Assembly: GCA_030762935.1 (NCBI GenBank)
Contig: CM060896.1
Span: forward strand, 8,508,501 to 8,572,500
DNA length: 64,000 bases
Source of the DNA: Hymenopus coronatus
Lineage: Eukaryota > Arthropoda > Insecta > Mantodea > Hymenopodidae
Direction: 5' to 3'
Below are positions 49,656-57,945 of this stretch, one piece after another (positions within the stretch are counted from its first letter, which is position 1; the number at the start of each line of letters is the position of its first letter). The notes beneath the pieces are model-generated. The model saw only the letters and a list, made by a program, of their open reading frames with translations, did not search any database and was not told where the DNA came from. The position numbers and the translations under genes are program-made.

Positions 49656-52608
49656 CCCAAAAATGAAAATACCGATAAATACCAAATTTGGTATTTAATT
49701 TTGGTATCTTCCAAGGAAGCAACATGAAGATTTTCAAGAAAATGGCTCTAATGATTTTGATTAAAATATCATATATTCAAGATATTTACATGCCAAATAA
49801 ACTGTGTATTTTGAATTTTCTGGGAATAGCCTGCAAAGACCACTTTATTCTGCATGATTTTTATTGAATTTTGCATAACTGGTGAGCCATAAGAGATAGA
49901 CAAAAACTGTAGATCGTGTTAAAGCACACACTTTATGCTATATTCTTTTTTTTTTTTTTTTTTTTTTTTTTTCGTGGAATTGATCGTTTTTGAGATATTC
50001 CTTGTTACTGGTTTCACCTTTAAAATACTTATACTTTTCTCATATAGGAATTTGTCAACTTGTGTCCATACAAACAAAGGAACTTCAGTCACATAGCAAC
50101 CAGCTTTTGACTATCACTTTATCCTATAGTACTCCTTTACTTCTCTTCTACCCCTTCAGTAAAATTGCTGAGGTGGCAATGCCTAAGATCTTATACGTTT
50201 ATTTAATATTTGGTAAATTTTGTTTTTGAAAGGCAAAAAGCCTTTATAAAATTAAAACTCCTAACCCTTCCTAGTGTGTGTGGTTGTCTCCTCTCCCAAG
50301 CAGGAGATGTGGTACAGGGTGCACCTAGCCTGGAGGGGCTACTTGATTGAGAAGTAGTGGCTCCAGATCAAAAAGACTGCATCAACCGGCCAGGAGGGAC
50401 TCGAGGCGCCCAGGCTCAAATGGGGGTCTCATGTCATAGAGATACGTCATACAATCATGCACTTACCAACATTTAATTTACACCTTGAAACCAACTCTAG
50501 AGGCACTGTCATAATACAAGACATAAAGATGACCTCGCTGTTCCTAGCCATACTCTGTGCTTTATAAATATAAAATGGGTATAACATTTCATAACAATCT
50601 CCCAGATAGTATTAAGAAATGTAAAGATGATAAATTTAAATGTTTTTTTTTAATTCACAGAGCCTATGGTAGTGTGGATGAATTTATCAATTCTAATTAG
50701 TATCTCATACAATGAAATTGTTCTTTTGTGTATTTTACACAGTACTGAACAAAAAAATCTGATGTCTTTCATTCACAGGCTGTAACAAATTATTGTTAAA
50801 AAGTATATTCTTAAACATTACACAAATTGTCTTCATTACTTCCTTTTAAGTAGAAGGTAATACACTAGACTAAAATGATAGTCAAATGTTTTAAAAGCTG
50901 GTTGTCATGTGGTTGAAATCCGTTTCTATGCAGGTTCTGTGTGAGAAAATGTTTATGTTAAATCTGGAACAATCAACAAGAAATATCTCAGAAATGGTGA
51001 ATTCCTATTAAAAGAAAGAAAGAAAAGAAAAAAAAAAGTATATTACACAAATTGTGCATCATAACAGTATTTACATTTTTTATAGAGTAAGTTTTTGTCT
51101 ATCTTGATTTACCAGTTATTAAAATTCAAGATATACATTTTATTTGTCATGTAAAATATCTTTAATATACAAAAATGAAATGGCATTTTATTCATGGATG
51201 CTCTTTAACTGCTGTGGTTCTCAGCATCACATGAGAGACCATTTCATTTTGCTCAGAGGCCTCTTCATCAGGCCTGAGGTGCTGTAAATCTACGACACGG
51301 AATCCACAGCTTTACTTCCCTTCCGAAGGAAGCCATGCTAAGGATTTTTATGCCTGAAGAAATCCATCGTCCTCTGCCAGATTTGAACCCACGACCTTGG
51401 GTATATGAAGTTAGCATGGTAACCATTACACTACGGAAGGCAACTTTTAATATACAGTTTTAATCAAAATCATTAGAGCCATTTTGAGAAAATCAAAATT
51501 TCCGAAATATATTCCATGTAAAGGGTAGTTTAGGGTGGAGGGATTTTTTTTCAAAATCTACCAAGTTTGGTATTTTACATACTTTTCATTTTTGAGTTAT
51601 TGTGTTCACAGACAGACAGACAGACCGACACACATGTGCGCAGATGGACCTTTTTCTGAAAATGCTGTTTTTGGATACTGGGGACCCTATAACATGTATT
51701 TCCGGTGAAATCTCGGTATTAAATTTTTGGGTGGAGTGCAGTACCAATTTTCTGGGATGCACAGGGAATTACTTGGAAAAGGGTAAAAGTATCACCGGTG
51801 ACTGCTATGCAACATTTGAGTGATGAGGTGAAAAGAAAAAGACATTTGGCACAAAAAATAAATCTGACCCATCATTCAGGCATCGCAATGTGAAAAATCT
51901 GATGTGTTCCATTCACATGACTTTCTCTATATCTCTGTAAATTATTATTGTTAATAAGCTTATCTTTTATTTATTTCATGCTAATCGAGAAAAATTAGCA
52001 GAAATAGTCTTATTTCTTACTTTATTGTAAGTAGAAGCGAAATACGGGAGTACCATACGTTAAAGTGAAAGCCAAAAGTTGGTTGCTATGTGACTGATGT
52101 TTCTTTGTTTGTATGGACAGGAGTTGACAAATTCCTGAATGAGAAAAGTATAAGTTTTTCAAAGCTGAAACCAAAAAAAAAAAAAAAAAAAAAAAAGAGT
52201 ATCTCAAAAACGATCAACTCCAAGAAAAAAATGTATATAAAACATTAATTGTGTGTTTTAATGTGCTCTACATTTTTTGTGCGTTAAGTTTTTTGTCCAT
52301 CTCTTACGGTTTAGTAGTTATGAAAAATTCATTCAGAATAAAGTAGTCTTCAGTGGCAAATCCCAGAGAATTCAAAATATACATTTCATTTATCAGGTAA
52401 ATAACTTTAATCTACGATATTTTGATCAAAATCGTTAGAGCCATTTTTGAGAAAATCGAAATTTTCGAAAAAAGTTCCATGTAAAGGGTAGTTTGGGGTG
52501 GGGGGATTTTTCTCAAAATCTTCGTGTCACACCCCTGGAAGATACTAAACTTAAATACCAAGTTTGGTATTTTACCGACTTTTCGTTTTTGAGTTATCGT
52601 GTTCACAG

Positions 52609-52639
<31 letters not shown>

Positions 52640-53220
52640 CCTTTTTCTGAAAATACATTTTTTGGATACAGGGGACCCTAAAACATATATTTCCGGTGAA
52701 ATCTCGGCATCGAATTTTTTGGTGGAGTGCAATACATTCTCTATACACTATGTACATAGTGCCTATAGAGAAAGTAAAAATGTGTGAATTAAAATTGGAA
52801 TTTGCTTGAAAATCCACCCTATTCACCAGATCTAGCACCCAGTGACTACCACCTGTTCCCACAAACATTTTCTTGGGGGACGAAGATTTCACTGCAACGA
52901 AGTCATTGATGCGATAAATAGCTGTTTTGAGGACCTTGATAAATCGCACTACAGAAATGGTTTAATTAAATTAGAACACGGATATGACAAATGTATTAGC
53001 CTTTTTGGAGATTATGTTGAGAAATAAAGCAAAAAAGTTTATATAATTAAAATGCTGTTTTCTTTGAGAGGCCTGGGACTTATCAGCTGACACTGAAAAT
53101 GTTGTGTTTATTACAAAAGCAACTGTTTAGCTTACCCATATTCTTCGAGTCCTCCCATTCCGGTAGCTCCTCAGTGACCACAAGGACGAACACTTCTGTT
53201 CTATGCTTCCTCTCACTGTT
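36107..53220 (-). CDS. NUDT3: Diphosphoinositol polyphosphate phosphohydrolase (DIPP; NUDT3/NUDT4/Aps family), 3' part
   Basis: Two exons, 53136-53220 and 36107-36225, join in phase 1 (G|GT) to give NSERKHRTEVFVLVVTEELP, EWEDSKNMGRKRKWFSVEDA and LEQLSLHKPVQLAYLQSLL, then a short tail ending CHNDKVT and TGA at 36109-36107. The pattern follows the C-terminal half of human NUDT3 (ERKHRT, EDWEDS, GRKREWF, HKPVQ). The family is a cytosolic Nudix hydrolase that removes beta-phosphates from diphosphoinositol polyphosphates and cleaves diadenosine polyphosphates. The Nudix box, which precedes ERKHRT in the family, is not found up to 64000 and must be encoded further right. The 16,910-bp intron 36226-53135 is almost wholly transposon-derived. 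Gene-level identity is secure; NUDT3 versus NUDT4 has no meaning in arthropods. Confidence 0.9.
36274..36902. mobile_element. TTAA-flanked MITE, copy 2
   Basis: Same family as 34371-34960 (CACATTGAAGCCCAGG start, then shared body such as CAATCAAATCTGACAAAAAG), with a 31-bp extra block near 36672-36702. The right terminus with TTAA is eroded. Starts 45 bp upstream of the DIPP last-exon acceptor. Confidence 0.72.
36903..37196. other. Unassigned stretch
   Basis: Includes CTATATAAAAGGAAC, a TATA-like motif, but no linked gene. Confidence 0.3.
37197..37283 (+). repeat. Dispersed repeat shared with 4540-4625
   Basis: GGTATCTAATGTTAAGCAGT and CTCTCTTGCATTCCAGTATT, nearly identical to the intron 1 copy in EFTUD2. 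Confidence 0.55.
37292..37767 (+). pseudogene. LINE RNase H fragment (I-like)
   Basis: Frame contains AACRKIIKQLMKLNKRLILQ, then AHCGIQGNETADFLAKKGSK, the last RNase H motif (H-x-GI-x-GNE-x-AD), followed in other frames by VATFRPLTGHNCLNKHLFKI, typical of the region after RNase H in I-group LINEs. The N-terminal RNase H motifs are degraded. Confidence 0.65.
37960..39200 (-). pseudogene. Tc-like transposase C-terminus, split by HINE-like copy
   Basis: Minus strand: DLWPPRSCNLAFYLCCSLKL, KVDHPNPHTLQELSGNIMQE, ITRISIAK at 39020-39200; after the HINE-like insert, FQHLLQAEDFK and the 3' flank YNLTTLY-like sequence at 37990-38170. A second copy points the other way from 39236. Confidence 0.6.
38173..39006 (-). 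mobile_element. HINE-like copy, full length
   Basis: TCTGATGTGTTCCATTCACA to ACGTGTAGAGAAAGT, with (CA)n at 38847-38868. Confidence 0.87.
39236..39790 (+). pseudogene. Inverted partner of the Tc-like relic, split by SINE-1
   Basis: Plus strand: NIMQEITSISAA before the SINE, then VFQHLQQDKDF and ELPYNLTTLY after it, the same C-terminal and 3' flank sequence as the minus-strand copy to its left. Confidence 0.55.
39277..39567 (-). mobile_element. SINE-1 copy 8
   Basis: 291 bp with duplication CATTTCTGCTGCA at 39264-39276 and 39568-39580. Full head and tail. Confidence 0.9.
39849..39934 (+). repeat. Compound microsatellite (CA)n, (GATA)n, (GA)n
   Basis: CACACACA, then GATAGATAGATAGAT, then about 48 bases of GA repeat. 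Confidence 0.9.
40021..40700 (+). pseudogene. Mariner-like transposase relic
   Basis: LFTDEKMFDIEQKLN (first catalytic Asp), FQQDFAPAHK (second) and WPSRTPDLNLLDYE (third) occur in order on the plus strand with intervening stops. The spacing and motifs are those of mariner-type transposases. Inactive. Confidence 0.65.
40764..41560 (-). pseudogene. LINE RNase H and linker fragment (I-like)
   Basis: Minus strand in order: QFRHYKVLQKISQLKRIILA and LVNPAEYRHRV (linker), WLRICTDGSL (first RNase H Asp) near 41150-41190, YANHYNGELIANTD (Glu) and TLRWIPTHWGICGNEHAGRL (last motif). Frames are shifted between pieces. Same LINE group as 37292-37767. Confidence 0.65.
41561..41962. other. Unassigned stretch
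   Basis: No gene or repeat recognised. Confidence 0.35.
41963..42175 (-). mobile_element. HINE-like 3' fragment
   Basis: TCTGATGTTACTTTCATATA start, diverged, ends near 42175. Confidence 0.55.
42212..43676 (-). mobile_element. HINE-like copy with inserted Tc-like MITE
   Basis: 3' side GTGTTCCATGACTTTCTCTA at 42217, 5' end ATGTAGAGAAAGT at 43676. Interrupted at 42454-43087. Confidence 0.8.
42454..43087. mobile_element. Tc1/mariner-like MITE (TA target)
   Basis: Flanked by TA at 42452-42453 and 43088-43089. Ends TATTTTTTGGACCATAAAAC and TTTTGGTCTGAAAAATATGG are imperfect inverted repeats. No transposase remnant recognised. Confidence 0.55.
43690..44040 (-). mobile_element. HINE-like internal fragment
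   Basis: Family sequence from AAACCAATAACAAGGAATAT to CGTTCCATGTAAATGGTAGT with an AT-rich insertion; both ends missing. Confidence 0.6.
44041..44404. other. Unassigned stretch
   Basis: No gene or repeat recognised. Confidence 0.35.
44405..44590. repeat. Fold-back element with ~38-bp arms
   Basis: CTGGGCTTCACCCCTTGTTC, CCCAGACGTTTC and CCTGC on the left reappear inverted on the right (GCAGGCGAAACGTC, TGGGGAACAAGGGGTGAAGC), separated by ~40 bp. The TGAAGATGCTTGCCACAGAC-like centre on the minus strand resembles the tail of the Penelope relic at 13090. Confidence 0.75.
44602..44870 (+). mobile_element. SINE-2 copy with long A-rich tail
   Basis: GGGTAGTGTGGTGGTAGTG head, B box GAGTTCAAATCTT, body and a ~45-base A/G-rich tail. 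Confidence 0.78.
44871..45179. other. Unassigned stretch
   Basis: May include the degraded 5' end of the following mariner relic; nothing firm. Confidence 0.3.
45180..45840 (+). pseudogene. Mariner transposase relic
   Basis: In order: CDETWLHH (first Asp, after ITG), SARKVTVISFLCCGMVFQHH, and CDFYLLPCLKNLGGKRFTTL (third Asp region). The second Asp motif is degraded to ILMCATLLP. Stops and shifts throughout. Confidence 0.6.
45841..46153. other. Unassigned stretch
   Basis: No gene or repeat recognised. Confidence 0.35.
46154..46560 (-). pseudogene. IS630/Tc-like transposase C-terminus
   Basis: Begins after TA with CAGGGTTTTTCTAAATAATT, a terminal repeat type; minus-strand frame NNTCFRQQTFSLKKLLICET and IDTDIRALMSACLSRN resembles the segment after the third catalytic residue. 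The other terminus is missing. Confidence 0.45.
46640..47345. pseudogene. Two inverted mariner C-termini (fold-back relic)
   Basis: Minus strand from the centre: YYCMFLQHHLRPALRRK, QDLLHCWQWEILEHPSYSPS, IQYSTRDDIIHALRQSLRDI to 46640. Plus strand from ~47140: FAKVKEPLRGRHDIIHA and ILGAIILKVCNCKYL to 47345. Outer ends are inverted copies (AGTAATGAGAACTATTTTT / AAAAATAGTTCTCACTATT). Confidence 0.7.
47346..48136. other. Unassigned stretch
   Basis: AT-rich, no gene or repeat recognised. Confidence 0.35.
48137..49206 (+). mobile_element. HINE-like copy (B-like 3' end) with fold-back insertion
   Basis: ACTTTCTCTACACGTACTGT start; AGTTAGAGAAAGTCATGTTA and AACACATCAAA end. Interrupted by 48912-49094. 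Confidence 0.82.
48912..49094. mobile_element. Fold-back element with 8-bp duplication
   Basis: Flanked by ATTCTGCT at 48904-48911 and 49095-49102. Arms AGCAACCAAGTTAGATTGGA (48968-48987) and TCCAATCTAACTCGGTTGCT (about 49054-49073) pair; longer imperfect pairing extends outward. An 8-bp duplication fits hAT-type MITEs. Confidence 0.7.
49372..49470 (-). mobile_element. HINE-like fragment
   Basis: Contains ATCTTTGTGTCGCATCCTTA and ACTAAGTTTGGTATTTA. Confidence 0.55.
49504..50155 (+). mobile_element. HINE-like copy, 3' truncated, with long (TG)n
   Basis: ACTTTCCCTACACATACAAA start; (TG)n of about 56 bases at 49597-49652; poly-T at 49948-49972; ends inside the 3' third. Confidence 0.8.
50156..50757. 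other. GC-rich unassigned stretch
   Basis: 50270-50440 is much richer in GC than its surroundings (TGGAGGGGCTACTTGATTGA, GGGACTCGAGGCGCCCAGG) and may be the untranslated end of an unidentified retroelement. No coding potential recognised. Confidence 0.35.
50758..51748 (-). mobile_element. HINE-like copy carrying SINE-1
   Basis: TCTGATGTCTTTCATTCACA at 50758; 5' terminal part lost after GGTGGAGTGCAGTACC. Confidence 0.78.
51172..51445 (-). mobile_element. SINE-1 copy 9
   Basis: Duplication TTTAATATACA at 51161-51171 and 51446-51456. Body shortened; head and tail present. Confidence 0.88.
51898..52774 (-). mobile_element. HINE-like copy, full length
   Basis: TCTGATGTGTTCCATTCACA to TATAGAGAAAGT; poly-A at 52172-52195 and (AC)n at 52610-52637. 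Confidence 0.88.
52795..53096 (+). pseudogene. Mariner transposase C-terminus
   Basis: HPYSPDLAPSDYHLFPQ (third Asp), then FLGGRRFHCNEVIDAINSCF, EDLDKSHYRNGLIKLEHGYD and KCISLFGDYVEK with stop at 53025-53027, followed by a TIR-like GGGACTTATCAGCTGACA. It ends ~40 bp from the DIPP exon donor. Confidence 0.75.
53136..53220 (-). CDS. NUDT3: DIPP penultimate coding exon
   Basis: 85 nt from acceptor ATTACAG (ends 53221) to donor GTAAGC (53135-53130), encoding NSERKHRTEVFVLVVTEELP then EWEDSKNM plus the first base of a Gly codon. A mariner C-terminal relic ends about 40 bp downstream of this donor. Confidence 0.9.
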
Positions 53221-53298
53221 CTGTAATCATACAAATACAACATGTTACATAATCATCTTTATTCTTGTTTCATCTTTGGCACATAACTCAATTAAAAA

Positions 53299-55009
53299 TC
53301 TTATGTGTCCCATTCACATGACTTTCTTTACAGCTCTGCAACAAACTATTGTTTAAACGCTTATGTTTCTATTTATTCCATGCTAATTGAGAAAAATTAG
53401 CAGAAATAGTTTTATTACTTCCTTCCTTGTAAGTAGAAGCGAAATAAGGGAGTACCATAGGTTAAAGTGATAGTCAAAAGATGGTTACTAGGTGACTGAA
53501 GTTCCTTTGTTTGTATGGACAGGAGTTGACAAATTTCTGTATGAGAAAAGTATACGTTTTTTCAAAGCTGAAATCAATAACAAGGAATGTCTCAAAAACG
53601 ATCAACTCCACGAAAAAACATACATAACATAAATTGTGTGTTTTAATGTGCTCTACATTTTTTGTGTGGTAAGTTTTTGTCCATCTCTTACGGTTTAGTA
53701 GTTGTCGAAATTTCGTAAAATTCATCCAGAATAAAGTAAGTAGTCTTCAGAGGCTATTCCCAGAAAATTCAAGATACACATTTTATTTGTCAAGTAAATA
53801 TCTTTAATATACGATTTTTTAATCACAATCGTTAGAGCCATTTTTGAGAAAATCATAATTTTCGAAAACAGTTCCATGTAAAGGGTAGTTTGGGGAGGGG
53901 CATTTTCTTGAAAATCTTCGGGTCACATCTTTGAAACCTACTGAAGTAAATACCAAGTTTGGTATTTAACGGTCTTGTCGTTTTTGAGCTATGCTGTCCA
54001 CACAGACCCACACACACACACACACACACACATGGACCTTTTCCTAAAAATCTGATGTGTTACACTCACATGACTTTCTCCATATCCCTGCAACAAATAA
54101 TTCTTAAAAAGCTTATACTTCTATTTACTTTATGCTAATCAGAAAAAATTAGCAGAAATAGTCTAATTACTCGCTTCCTTGTAAGTAAAAGCGAAATAAG
54201 GGACAACCGTATGTTAATGTGATAGTCAAAAGCTGGTTGCTATGTCAATGAAGTTCCTTTGTTTATATGGATAGGAGTTGACAAGTTCCTGTATGAGAAA
54301 GTATACGTTTTTCATAGCAGAAACCAAAAATAAGGAATGTCACAAAAACGACGAACTCCACGAAAAAAATGTATATAACATAAATTGTGTGTTTTAATGT
54401 GCTCTAGATTTTTTGTACAGCAAGTTTTTATTCATCTCTTACGGTTTAGCAGTTATTCAAAATTTAGTAAAATTTATCCAGAATAAACCACTCTTCAGAG
54501 GCTATTCCCAGAAAATTCAAGATATACATTTTATTTTTCAGGTAAATATGTTTAATATAGGAAATTTTAATCAAAATCGTTACAGCCATTTTTGAGAAAA
54601 TCAAAATTTTCGAAAAAAGTTCCATGTAAAGGGTAGTTGGGGCTGGGGGATTTTTCTCAAAATCTTCGTGTCGCATCCCTGGAAGATACTAAACTTAAAT
54701 ACCAAGTTTGGTATTTTACCGACTTTTCGTTTTTGAGTTATCGTGTTCACAGACACACGGACCTTTTTGTGAAAATGCTTTTTTTGGATATTGGGGACCC
54801 TAAAACATATATTTCCGATGAAATCTCGGTATCGAATTTTTGGTGGAGTGCAATACTTTCTCTATACACTGTACATAGTGCGTATGGAGTAAGTAAAAAT
54901 TGCTTTTTTGGATTCAGGGGGGTCCCAAAACATGTATTTCCGGTGAAATCTCGGTATCGAATTTTTGGGTGCATTACAATACCTTCTACATTGTATGTGT
55001 AGAGTAGGT
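53299..55009 (-). mobile_element. HINE-like copy with a nested HINE copy
   Basis: Segments 53299-54050 and 54895-55009. The gap is an entire second copy in the same orientation; CCTTTTCCTAAAAA joins TGCTTTTTTGGATTCAGG when it is removed. Confidence 0.85.
54051..54894 (-). mobile_element. HINE-like copy, nested
   Basis: TCTGATGTGTTACACTCACA to CGTATGGAGTAAGT. Confidence 0.86.
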
Positions 55010-55487
55010 AAAAAAAGTGACACTGCGAAAAAAATGTTCATTTCACGAGATAGAAATGTTTGTTTCGCAAAGGATTGCATTGAATCCTTGTAATTGAGCA
55101 TTCACAGCTTCTTTTGTGCGTACACAACTAGGTCTGATATCTGACGTCATCAACAGTTGCACCCGTTTTCTTAAACCGTGCTAATGTCCGAAACACAAAC
55201 CAGTCATTGGTTCCTTAGCTCGCTTTACAATGACATAATGCTAATACTGCAATACGAATTTCGTACACTCCCCACTCCATCTTGCCTGTGCAACACACTT
55301 AATCCGTCAAAATTAGAAATTTCCGTATTTTCTTTCAAAAATAGAAATTAAATTAAAACTGAAGAGATCTAATTGCACAGTGATTAACTACAAACAATAT
55401 AAGAGCAGCTTCTACAGCTCCATGTTCATATTAAATGTGTTTTATAGGCAATTTTGACTGTGAAGTTGAAAATGTTTCTTACATTTT
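55010..55487. other. Unassigned stretch with a second CRE motif
   Basis: TGACGTCATCAACAGTTGCA lies at about 55142-55161, similar to the motif upstream of EFTUD2. No coding exon recognised. Confidence 0.35.
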
Positions 55488-55625
55488 ACTTTCTCTATAC
55501 GCACTATGTAAATAGTGTTTAAAGAAGGTATTGCACTCCACCCAAAAATTCGATACCGAGATTTCACCGGAAATATATGTATTAGGGTCCCCTGTATAAA
55601 AAAAAACATTTTCGGAAAAAGGTCC

Positions 55626-55674
<49 letters not shown>

Positions 55675-56360
55675 CACAATAACTCAAAAACAAAAAGTCG
55701 GTAAAATACCAAATTTGGTATTTAAGTTTAGTATCTTCTAGGGATGCGACACGAAGATTTTGAGAAAAATCCCCCCTCTCCAAACTACTCTTTACATGGA
55801 ACTTTTTTCGAAAATTTTGATTTCCTCAAAAATGGCTCTAACGATTTTGATTAAAATATCGTATATTAAAGATATTTACTTCACAAATAAAATGTATATC
55901 TTCAATTTCCTGGGAATAGCATCTGAAGATTACTTTATTCTGGATGAAATTTACGGAATTTTGAGTAACTGCTAAACCGTAAGAGATAGATAAAAACCTA
56001 GTACACAGAAAATGAAGAGCACGTTAAACACACAATTTATTGTTATATACATTTTTTTTCATGGAGTTTATCTTTTTTAGATATTCCATGTTTTTTTTTT
56101 TGTTTTTTTTTTATTTTAGCTTTAAAATCTTGCCAACTCCTGTCCATACAAATAAAGGAACTTCAGTCGCTTAGCAACCAGCTTTTGACTATCACTTTAA
56201 CCTATGGTACTCCCTTATTTCGCTTCTGCTTACAAGGAAACAAGTAATAAGACTATTTCTGCTAATTTTTTCTCGATTAGCATGAAGCAAAAAGAAGCAT
56301 AAGCCTTCTAACAATAATTTGTTGCAGAGATGTAGAGAAAGTCATGCGAATGGAACACAG
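55488..56360 (+). mobile_element. HINE-like copy, full length
   Basis: ACTTTCTCTATACGCACTAT start, GTCATGCGAATGGAACACA end, (TG)n at 55627-55671. Confidence 0.86.
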
Positions 56361-56761
56361 AAGAGGTAAACCTGACAAGCACACATTCACGGCGCACTAT
56401 TAGCTTCCCCGGGCACCTCCAACAACCAGTTCTTTAATTGTTCATTATTTTCTATATCGCTCAGCCAACAAGGCAATTAAAATGAAGAAAAAGCACTATA
56501 AACGAGGTACCACAATGGAATACCGAATTAGCACTGCGCTCACAATTCATGCCGATTTCTGAAAGTAAAGCATCTTCATTGTATAATATATATAATTATG
56601 ACACTGCATTGCAGGTACACAAAGATTTACATCCGTGAGGTTTTCCAAACATTACCCAACATAGTAATTTCTAATTATATCCGTCAACCGTCAAAACTAC
56701 ATTTTGCCCGTCGTACAACCTAAAAATCCATCAAATTGGCAACCTTGACTGCAAGCCGATT
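56361..56761. other. Unassigned stretch
   Basis: No gene or repeat recognised; the end is the SINE-1 target. Confidence 0.35.
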
Positions 56762-57028
56762 GTCGCCCTCCGTGGTGTAATGGTTACCATGCTAACACCA
56801 TATACCCAAGGTCGCGGGTTCAAACCCGGTGGAGGACGATGGATTTTTTTCTGAAGGGAAGTACAGCCGTTTGTCCCGTGTCGTTTATTTACGGCACGTA
56901 AAAGAACCTCGAGCCTGAAAGAGCGAAGTCCTGAGCAAAATTAAGCAGTCTTTCACGCCAACTTTACAATGGGACGCAGAGAACCACAGTAGTTAAAGAG
57001 CGTCCATAAGTAACACTTCAATTACATT
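56762..57028 (+). mobile_element. SINE-1 copy 10
   Basis: Duplication TGCAAGCCGATT at 56750-56761 and 57029-57040. The tRNA head is well preserved (GGTCGCGGGTTCAAACCCGG). Confidence 0.9.
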
Positions 57029-57165
57029 TGCAAGCCGATTACTCACAGAGTAGTAAAGGTGACCATGTGGATGACAATATACAGCGTTGCCATGTTTCTT
57101 CATTCACAATTAAAATCTTACTGACAGAACTTATGGCAGTACTGTGTACATATAAATTGAGAACG

Positions 57166-57600
57166 TACAGTATTCCACCCAAAGCCTTGATTGCAACATT
57201 TCACTGGTAATACAAGTGAAACTCTCTCAATCCAAAATAAAGCATTTTTAGAAAATTGTGTGTGCGCAGCATAGCTAAAAATCTGTTAAATACGAAACTC
57301 ATATATCTTCCCAAGATGCGATACAAAGCTTTAAAGAAAATCTCCAACTACCGTTAACAAGGAACATTTTTCGAAGACTTTCATTTTCTAAGAAATGGGG
57401 CTGAACGATTTTGATTAAAATGCATGGAGAATAAAATGTTTATCTTCAATTCGTTAGGAGTAGCTCTTAAGTCCTCTGCATTCTCGATGGCTTTTGTACA
57501 ACTCATAAAACATGAGAGAAACAAAAACTTACTACACAAAAAATGTATAGGTATCTCATTAAAACTTATAATTGATGTCATATACATTTTTTGAGAACTA
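57166..57600 (+). mobile_element. HINE-like fragment
   Basis: Diverged 5' half, entered at the ATTCCACCCAAA motif; terminal parts lost. Confidence 0.6.
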
Positions 57601-57631
57601 ATGTAAGTATTACAAGCATAACCTGATAAAA

Positions 57632-57812
57632 TGTTCCTTCCTATATATTATAAATTATTAATGATATATTTCGCTGAATTGTCTTATCAAATACAACTCA
57701 TGTTTTCAACTCTTAGGACAGTTATCGACAAGATGAAAACTCTAGTGGTATTACTTAACACAATTCAGCAAAACAGATTATTAATAGTTTATAATGTATA
57801 GGAAGGGAGGTT
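57632..57812. repeat. Fold-back/MITE, imperfect long inverted repeat
   Basis: Left arm CTTCCTATATATTATAAATT through CGCTGAATTGTCTTA; right arm TAACACAATTCAGCAAAACA through AGTTTATAATGTATAGGAAG. Arms of about 50 bp with several mismatches. Confidence 0.65.
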
Positions 57813-57932
57813 TATGATTGTAATACATTAGTTCGAATGGTAGATGACGAATTCGGCCATGTTTATTTACCGATTCCCCCCCCCCTTTCTTCACTGCCTC
57901 CTGAATTATGATATGGCCGACCGTGCCTTCAC

Positions 57933-57945
57933 CCAATGTACGAAT
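57933..57945 (+). repeat. LINE target-site duplication, left
   Basis: CCAATGTACGAAT, identical to 63807-63819. Confidence 0.92.

Noticed and set aside
49369..49698. Open frames of repeated VC or TH residues
   Set aside because: Translations of the (TG)n tract at 49597-49652.
54637..55002. 121-codon open frame and many similar ones across the window
   Set aside because: They recur in every HINE-like copy with different breaks, no conserved start or stop, and low-complexity HTHTHT or VCVCVC segments from the microsatellite.
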